Positions 58,176-64,000 of a stretch of 64,000 bases of DNA are shown here, one piece after another. The DNA lies in NCBI RefSeq assembly GCF_024584805.1, contig NZ_CP075715.1, positions 6,729,526-6,793,525 of the forward strand, in the 5' to 3' direction. Origin of the DNA: Streptomyces sp. FIT100 (GTDB lineage: Bacteria; Actinomycetota; Actinomycetes; Streptomycetales; Streptomycetaceae). A model generated the notes under the pieces. It made no database searches and was not told the origin of the DNA. It worked only from the letters and a program-made list of their open reading frames with translations. The position numbers were made by a program, and so were the translations under genes. Every line of letters starts with the position of its first letter. Position 1 is the first letter of the stretch.

Positions 58176-58640
58176 ATGAGCGATGACTTCGAAGACATGG
58201 GACCCGTCGACTACCTGGTCGTGGAGTTCCCCGGCAATCGGATGACGGGCGAGGGCTTTCCTCTTCTGGTCGACCTGGTCGACCGGGGAATCATCCGCAT
58301 TCTCGATCTGATCTTCGTCCGCAAGGACACCGACGGCTCCGTCATGGCGCTGGAGCTGGCCGAGGTGGACGCCGACGGAACCCTCGACCTGACCGTGTTC
58401 GAGGGCGTGTCCTCCGGCCTGCTCGGCCAGGACGACATCGAAGAGGCCGGCGCGGCCGTGGAACCCGGCAGCTCCGCCGCGGTCCTCGTGTACGAGAACA
58501 CCTGGGCCGCTCCGCTCGCCCGGGCCATGCGGCGCAGTGGCGCGCAACTGGTCGCCGGAGGACGGATCCCCGTACAGGCGCTGCTCGCCTCGCTGGACGA
58601 GGTCGAGGGGACGCCGGGCGGGACGCGTTCGGCCGCCTGA
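58176..58640 (+). CDS. DUF6325 (DUF1269-like) protein
   Basis: 154 residues. ATG 58176 after GGAG. The protein begins MSDDFEDMGPVDYLVVEFPGN and has IIRILDLIFVRKDTDGSV and VLVYENTWAAPLARAMRRSGAQLVAGGRIP, as in a family of ferredoxin-like-fold proteins widespread in actinobacteria and often beside SHOCT proteins. No catalytic residues are apparent. The SHOCT gene follows 25 bases on. Confidence 0.72.
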   Translation: MSDDFEDMGPVDYLVVEFPGNRMTGEGFPLLVDLVDRGIIRILDLIFVRKDTDGSVMALELAEVDADGTLDLTVFEGVSSGLLGQDDIEEAGAAVEPGSSAAVLVYENTWAAPLARAMRRSGAQLVAGGRIPVQALLASLDEVEGTPGGTRSAA

Positions 58641-58665
58641 TCAAGCCACCCACAGGGAGACGAAC

Positions 58666-58983
58666 ATGCCAGGTCTTCTCCGCCGTGTCACCCGTACCGC
58701 CGTCATCGCCGGAACCGCCACCGCCGTGTCCGGCCGTGTGTCGCGGCGGCAGTCGGGCCGATGGGCACAGCAGGACCAGCAACAGCAAGAACAGCAGCAG
58801 GCGCAGGCGCAGGCCTCGCCGGCCGCCGCGCCGAGCCCTCCGCAGGCCATGCCGCCGCCCATGCCGCCCGACGACGAGATGGGCAACAAGATCGACGAGC
58901 TCAAGAAGCTGGGTGAGCTGAAGGCTCAGGGAATCCTCACCGAGGAGGAGTTCGCGGCCGAGAAGCAGAAGATCCTCGGCTGA
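58666..58983 (+). CDS. SHOCT domain protein
   Basis: 105 residues. ATG after AGGGAGA. A hydrophobic N-terminus (TRTAVIAGTATAVSG), a Gln-rich low-complexity middle (QQDQQQQEQQQAQAQA) and a Pro-rich segment lead into a C-terminal SHOCT motif: DELKKLGELKAQGILTEEEF then AAEKQKILG. SHOCT modules mediate oligomerisation. Thirteen bases before the ClC gene; probably one operon with the DUF6325 gene. Confidence 0.85.
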   Translation: MPGLLRRVTRTAVIAGTATAVSGRVSRRQSGRWAQQDQQQQEQQQAQAQASPAAAPSPPQAMPPPMPPDDEMGNKIDELKKLGELKAQGILTEEEFAAEKQKILG

Positions 58984-58996
58984 GGGCGCCTCCCCG

Positions 58997-60412
58997 ATGA
59001 CACAGCCGCAGCCGCGGGCCGGCCCGGAGCAGCCGGGGGCACCCGCGCCCGGCGGCGGCCGGACCCAGCCGGGGGAGGCGGACCTGCTGCGCGGGCTGCT
59101 GCACAGCCCCGCCTACCTCAGGTCGCTGGTGCACTCCGCCCTGATCGGCGTGCCCGTCTCGCTCGTGGCGTTCTGGTTCCTCGTCGCCCTGCACCAGCTG
59201 GAGCACCTCATGTGGGTGCATCTGCCGCAGGCGATGGGCCGCTCGATCCCGCCGTGGTGGTGGCCCCTGGTGCTGCTGCCGCTCGCCGGCGCGGTCGTCG
59301 CCTTTGTCGTGACCCGGCTGCCCGGCGCGGGCGGTCATGTCCCCGCGTACGGACTCCAGCCCGGCGGAGCCTCCGCCAGAGCGCTGCCCGGCGTGGTCAT
59401 CGCTGCCGTGGCGAGCCTGCCGCTCGGCGCTGCGCTGGGCCCGGAAGCGCCCCTGATCGCCCTCGGCGGCGGTCTCGCCCTGCTGTTCAGGGACCTCGCG
59501 CGGGGGCCCGAGACCCCGCAGAGCACCGCCCTCATGGCCGCGGCCGGCGCCGCGGCCGCCATGTCGGTGATCCTCGGCAACCCGCTCGTCGGTGCCGTGC
59601 TGCTGATGGAGGTGGTCGGGGTGGGCGGGCCGCAGCTGTTCGCGGTCATGCTGCCGGCCCTGCTGTCCAGCGGCATCGGCTCCCTCGTGTTCACGGGCTT
59701 CGGCCGGTGGACCGGTCTGGAGACCGGCAGCCTCAGCCTGCCGCTGTCCGGGCCGTTCCCGCGGCTCGACGCCGGGGATGTGGGCTGGACCGTGGTCATC
59801 GCCGTCGTCATCGGCGTCCTGGTGCACCTGATCATGGCCGGGGGCCGGCGGGCGGCCGCCCTCGTGCGGGCGCGACCCGTCGCTGCGACAATGCTGTGCG
59901 CGACGGGCGCAGGCGTCTGCGCGACCCTCTACACCCTGCTCACCGGCCGTACGTCTGCGGACGTGGCCTCGTCCGGTCAGGCGGCGATGGCCCAGCTGGC
60001 GGCCGACCCGCGCTCCTGGGGCGTGGGCGCGCTCATCGCCGTAATCGCGTTCAAGAGCGTCGCGTACTCCCTGTGCCTGGCCGGCCTGCGGGGCGGGCCC
60101 ATCTTCCCGGCGCTGTTCCTGGGCGCCGCGCTGGGCGTGCTGCTCTCCCCCCTGCCCGGGTTCGGCGTGATTCCCGGCTTGGCCGCGGGCATGGCGGCCT
60201 CGGCCGCCGCGGCCTTCCGGCTCCCGGTCAGCAGTGTGGTGCTCGTCGCGCTGCTGCTCGGCAGCATCGCCATGACACCCGTCGTGATGCTGGCGGCGGT
60301 GATCGCGTTCTGCACCACGCAGCTGCTGCCCGCGTTCCGTGACCAGCAGCCCGCGGAGGAGGGGGAGCTGCCCAGCGGCGCCGGGGCGCCCCGGGAGCGG
60401 GAGCCGTCGTGA
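58997..60412 (+). CDS. ClC-family chloride channel/transporter
   Basis: 471 residues, about 11 spans. The family anion-path motifs are recognisable: LGPEAPLIALGGGLA (G-x-E-x-P) and GGPIFPALFLGAALG (G-x-F-x-P). The usual Cl-/H+ exchanger gating Glu of the first motif is present. ATG at 58997. The stop overlaps the GTG of the next gene. Possible role in acid or osmotic stress, given neighbouring stress-type genes. Confidence 0.88.
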   Translation: MTQPQPRAGPEQPGAPAPGGGRTQPGEADLLRGLLHSPAYLRSLVHSALIGVPVSLVAFWFLVALHQLEHLMWVHLPQAMGRSIPPWWWPLVLLPLAGAVVAFVVTRLPGAGGHVPAYGLQPGGASARALPGVVIAAVASLPLGAALGPEAPLIALGGGLALLFRDLARGPETPQSTALMAAAGAAAAMSVILGNPLVGAVLLMEVVGVGGPQLFAVMLPALLSSGIGSLVFTGFGRWTGLETGSLSLPLSGPFPRLDAGDVGWTVVIAVVIGVLVHLIMAGGRRAAALVRARPVAATMLCATGAGVCATLYTLLTGRTSADVASSGQAAMAQLAADPRSWGVGALIAVIAFKSVAYSLCLAGLRGGPIFPALFLGAALGVLLSPLPGFGVIPGLAAGMAASAAAAFRLPVSSVVLVALLLGSIAMTPVVMLAAVIAFCTTQLLPAFRDQQPAEEGELPSGAGAPREREPS

Positions 60413-61335
60413 CCGCACCGATGACCCAGGACGCCTTCCGGGCCCTCTACGAGCAGCTGCGCAAGGGGGCAGGCCACGGACCCGACGACCGGCGCGGCAC
60501 CCTCGGCCACCTCACACCCGCGCGGGTGGTGGCGGCGACCCGCGAGGTCGTGACCGGTCGTACGGTCTCGCTCTCCGCGCTCGTCGAGACCGAGGCGGGG
60601 CCGGACAACCCGGACCCCGCGGACCACCGGATGACCGGCCCCCACCAGCGGGACATCGGCGCGCCGGGACTGTACTTCGCCCGGGACCGCTTCGCCATGA
60701 ACGTGCACGGAGACGCGGACAGCCACCTCGACGCCCTGTGCCACGTCCTGTACGACGGCGCGCTCTACAACGGCGTACCCGCGGGCAGTGTCACCGCCGA
60801 CGGCGCCACCGCGCTCACCGTCGACCTCGTCCGGGACGGCATCGTGGGCCGCGGGGTGCTCCTGGACATCCCACGGCTGCGGGGAGTGCCCTGGCTGGAG
60901 CCGGGCGAGCACGTCACCGCGGACGACCTGGCCGCCGCCGAGGCCGCGCAGGGTGTACGGGTCGGTGCGGGCGACCTGCTCCTCGTCCGCGTGGGCCACC
61001 GGCGCCGCCGCCGGGAGGCCGGGGCGTGGAACGCGGCGGACGCGCGCGCAGGACTGCATCCGCAGGCGGTGGAGTTCCTCGCCGAACGGCGCGTCGCGGT
61101 CCTCGGCAGCGACGGCAACAACGACACCGCCCCGAGCGCGGTGGAAGGAGTCGCCTACCCCATCCATGTACTCACCATCCACGCCATGGGCATGCACTTG
61201 ATGGACTATCTCCAGTTCGAGGAGCTGGCACCGGTCTGCGCGCAGGAGGGCCGATGGAGCTTTCTCTGCGTGGTCGCGCCGCTGCGTCTCCCGGCCGCCA
61301 CGGGCTCGCCGGTCAACCCGATCGCCGTCCTGTGA
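60409..61335 (+). CDS. cyclase family (kynurenine-formamidase-like) metal hydrolase
   Basis: 308 residues. The metal motif MNVHGDADSHLDALCHVLYDG corresponds to the H-x-G-T-H-x-D-x-x-x-H of the cyclase/KynB family with Asp-Ala replacing Gly-Thr. LLVRVGHRR and VLGSDGNNDTAPS follow, and HVLTIHAMGMHLMDYLQFEEL near the end. Longer than bacterial KynB (about 210 residues), closer to the large cyclase group. Substrate unknown. GTG start overlaps the ClC stop, implying coupled translation. Confidence 0.8.
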   Translation: MTAPMTQDAFRALYEQLRKGAGHGPDDRRGTLGHLTPARVVAATREVVTGRTVSLSALVETEAGPDNPDPADHRMTGPHQRDIGAPGLYFARDRFAMNVHGDADSHLDALCHVLYDGALYNGVPAGSVTADGATALTVDLVRDGIVGRGVLLDIPRLRGVPWLEPGEHVTADDLAAAEAAQGVRVGAGDLLLVRVGHRRRRREAGAWNAADARAGLHPQAVEFLAERRVAVLGSDGNNDTAPSAVEGVAYPIHVLTIHAMGMHLMDYLQFEELAPVCAQEGRWSFLCVVAPLRLPAATGSPVNPIAVL

Positions 61336-61417
61336 CATCTGCGGCATCCGTATTCCACCGATATGTTCGACTGACAGTGCCGCTTGCCGGCCAGAGCCGT
61401 GAGGACGGTGCCCCGCC

Positions 61418-63001
61418 ATGACCGAATCCCCTCACTACGACGTCATCATCATCGGCACCGGCGCGGGCGGCGGAACCCTCGCCCACCGCCTCGCCCCGTC
61501 GGGCACGCGCGTACTCCTCCTCGAACGCGGCGACTACCTCCCCCGGGAGCGCGACAACTGGGACTCCACCGCCGTGTTCGTCAAGGGCAAGTACCGCGCC
61601 CCCGAGTTCTGGTTCGACAAGAACGGCAACAGCTTCCCGCCCGAGGTCAACTACTACGTCGGCGGCAACACCAAGTTCTACGGCGCCGCCCTCTTCCGGC
61701 TGCGCCCCGAGGACTTCGGCGAACTGCGCCACCACGGGGGCGTCTCGCCCGCCTGGCCGCTGCGCTACGAGGACCTGGAGCCGTACTACACCCAGGCCGA
61801 GCACCTCTACCTCGTCCACGGCCGGCACGGGGAGGACCCCTGGGAGGGCCCGGCGAGCGCGCCGTACGCGTACCCGCCCGTCCAGCACGAGCCGCGCATC
61901 CAGCAGTTGAGCGACGACCTGGAGAAACGGGGACTGCACCCCTTCCACCTGCCCATCGGGGTCAACCTGACCCAGGACGGCGGCGGCCGGGCGGTCCACT
62001 CCAGCGTCTGCATCCGCTGCAACCGGGTCGACGGCTTCCCCTGCCTGGTGCGCGGCAAGTCCGACGCCCAGGTGATCTGCGTCGAGCCCGCCCTGGAGCA
62101 CCCCAACGTCGAGCTGATCACCAACGCCCATGTGGTCCGCCTGGAGACCGACGCCACAGGCCGCAGCGTCACCGGCGTCGTCACCCGGCTCGGCGACGGC
62201 ACCGAGACCCGCTTCTCCGCCGACGTCGTCGTCGTCTCCTGCGGCGCCGTCAACTCCGCGGTCCTGCTGCTGGCATCGGCGAACGACCTGCATCCGGGCG
62301 GTCTTGCCAACAGCTCGGACGTGGTCGGCCGGCACTACATGCGGCACAACAACCTGGCTCTGATGGCGGTGTCCAAAGAGCCCAACGACACCCAGTTCCA
62401 GAAGACCCTCGCCCTCCACGACTGGTACCTGGGCGCCGACGACTGGGACTATCCGCTGGGCGGCATCCAGATGCTCGGCAAGTCCGACGCCGAGCAGATC
62501 CACGGCGAAGCCCCGCGCTGGGCCGGGGCCGTGACCCCGAACATGCCCTTCGAGGTGCTGGCCCACCACGCCGTCGACTTCTGGCTGTGCGGCGAGGACC
62601 TCCCCGACCCCGGCAACCGCGTCACCCTGGACCGGGACGGCGGCATCCACCTCGCCCTCGACGAGAAGAACAACATCGAAGGGCTCGACCGGTTGCGCCA
62701 CAAGCTCCAGGGCATGCTGGGCCACCTCGGCATGCACGAGCACCATCTGCTGTCCCACAGCATCTACCTGCACAAGGGCATGCCCATCGGCGCGACCGCC
62801 CACCAGGCCGGCACCGTCCGCTTCGGCACCGACCCGGCCTCCTCCGCCCTGGACACCAACTGCAAGGCCCACGACCTGGACAACCTGTACGTCGTGGACA
62901 CGAGCTTCTTCCCGAGCATCGGCGCGGTCAACCCGTCGCTGACGGCCATCGCCAACGCCCTGCGCGTCGGGGACCACCTCCTGGAGCGGCTGCGCGGCTG
63001 A
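61418..63001 (+). CDS. GMC family FAD oxidoreductase
   Basis: 527 residues. FAD loop VIIIGTGAGGGTLAHRLAPSG with the ribose-binding Glu in LLLERGDYL, the second motif VGGNTKFYGAALFRLRPEDF, a possible Cys-rich patch (SVCIRCNRVDGFPCLV), and the C-terminal SIYLHKGMPIGATAHQAGT and DTSFFPSIGAVNPSLTAIANA with the catalytic His-Asn pair. Such enzymes oxidise alcohols or sugars. No signal peptide. The SDR gene follows 148 bases on. Confidence 0.88.
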   Translation: MTESPHYDVIIIGTGAGGGTLAHRLAPSGTRVLLLERGDYLPRERDNWDSTAVFVKGKYRAPEFWFDKNGNSFPPEVNYYVGGNTKFYGAALFRLRPEDFGELRHHGGVSPAWPLRYEDLEPYYTQAEHLYLVHGRHGEDPWEGPASAPYAYPPVQHEPRIQQLSDDLEKRGLHPFHLPIGVNLTQDGGGRAVHSSVCIRCNRVDGFPCLVRGKSDAQVICVEPALEHPNVELITNAHVVRLETDATGRSVTGVVTRLGDGTETRFSADVVVVSCGAVNSAVLLLASANDLHPGGLANSSDVVGRHYMRHNNLALMAVSKEPNDTQFQKTLALHDWYLGADDWDYPLGGIQMLGKSDAEQIHGEAPRWAGAVTPNMPFEVLAHHAVDFWLCGEDLPDPGNRVTLDRDGGIHLALDEKNNIEGLDRLRHKLQGMLGHLGMHEHHLLSHSIYLHKGMPIGATAHQAGTVRFGTDPASSALDTNCKAHDLDNLYVVDTSFFPSIGAVNPSLTAIANALRVGDHLLERLRG

Positions 63002-63149
63002 GCCGACCGGGGGAACATTGCCCGCCCAACGGCCCAACGGCGCGTGCGCTGCCCCGGCCGCCGCCGTCCGGGGGTGGTTGCGTGTCGCGCGGGCCCGCGG
63101 TGACCTCGTCGCGGCCCGCGGGACCCGAGGCACGTACTCAGGAGGCGTC

Positions 63150-63986
<837 letters not shown>

Positions 63987-64000
63987 CGCCCGTCCGCACC

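Overview
The window is high-GC actinobacterial DNA and almost certainly Streptomyces: strong GC3 bias, many GTG and TTG starts, GGAGG-type ribosome sites, TTGAC-type promoters, ATGA/GTGA stop-start overlaps, and an allantoin/urate gene order that I recall from the S. coelicolor chromosome. I saw no tRNA, rRNA, CRISPR array, transposase or phage gene.

Layout. (1) 1-6.1 kb: the tail of a Gfo/Idh/MocA oxidoreductase, a lipoprotein multicopper oxidase, a nitrilase-superfamily amidohydrolase, a glutathionyl-hydroquinone-reductase-like protein and a one-piece ABC exporter. (2) 6.2-20.1 kb: a carbohydrate-utilisation island built around a divergent promoter. Leftward run a DeoR/LacI hybrid regulator, a secreted heparinase II/III-like lyase with two F-type-lectin-like C-terminal domains, and a secreted hydrolase resembling GH56. 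Rightward run an LplB/YtcP/lipoprotein sugar ABC importer, a cytoplasmic GH29 alpha-L-fucosidase, a D-2-hydroxyacid dehydrogenase and a second DeoR/LacI hybrid. The first lectin domain keeps the complete fucose-binding motif, which fits the fucosidase: the locus probably cuts, imports and strips a fucose-bearing polysaccharide. (3) 20.4-30.2 kb and 37.5-45.0 kb: two blocks of purine-ring catabolism. They hold catalase, tartronate-semialdehyde reductase, hydroxypyruvate isomerase, uraD-hiuH-uricase, an 8-oxoguanine-type deaminase, an NCS2 purine permease, malate synthase, a MobA-like nucleotidyltransferase, the IclR-type regulator AllR, allantoinase and allantoicase. A 15-17 bp palindrome recurs upstream of catalase, uraD, malate synthase and allantoinase, in three cases overlapping the -35 box, so I infer one AllR-type regulon that includes the catalase detoxifying uricase peroxide.

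(4) 30.1-37.5 kb: unrelated housekeeping genes (exonuclease, MFS exporter, TRIC-like channel, TIGR03086 protein, a large unknown, SelW-like and FN3 lipoproteins). (5) 45.0-50.0 kb: an intergenic hairpin repeat, SDR, RibD-like reductase, small membrane proteins, a two-component system, and the 3' remnant of a cytochrome P450. (6) 50.0-56.1 kb: an inositol-type sugar locus with Gfo/Idh dehydrogenase, GntR regulator, two tandem paralogous binding lipoproteins, permease and a single-domain ATPase. (7) 56.1-64.0 kb: membrane and stress-type genes (BrkB, GAP, DUF6325, SHOCT, ClC channel, cyclase family, GMC oxidoreductase, SDR).

Start codons were moved inward from the longest open frame wherever a ribosome site or family length argued for it; this is stated in each entry. 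All function calls rest on motif recognition by eye, without database searches.
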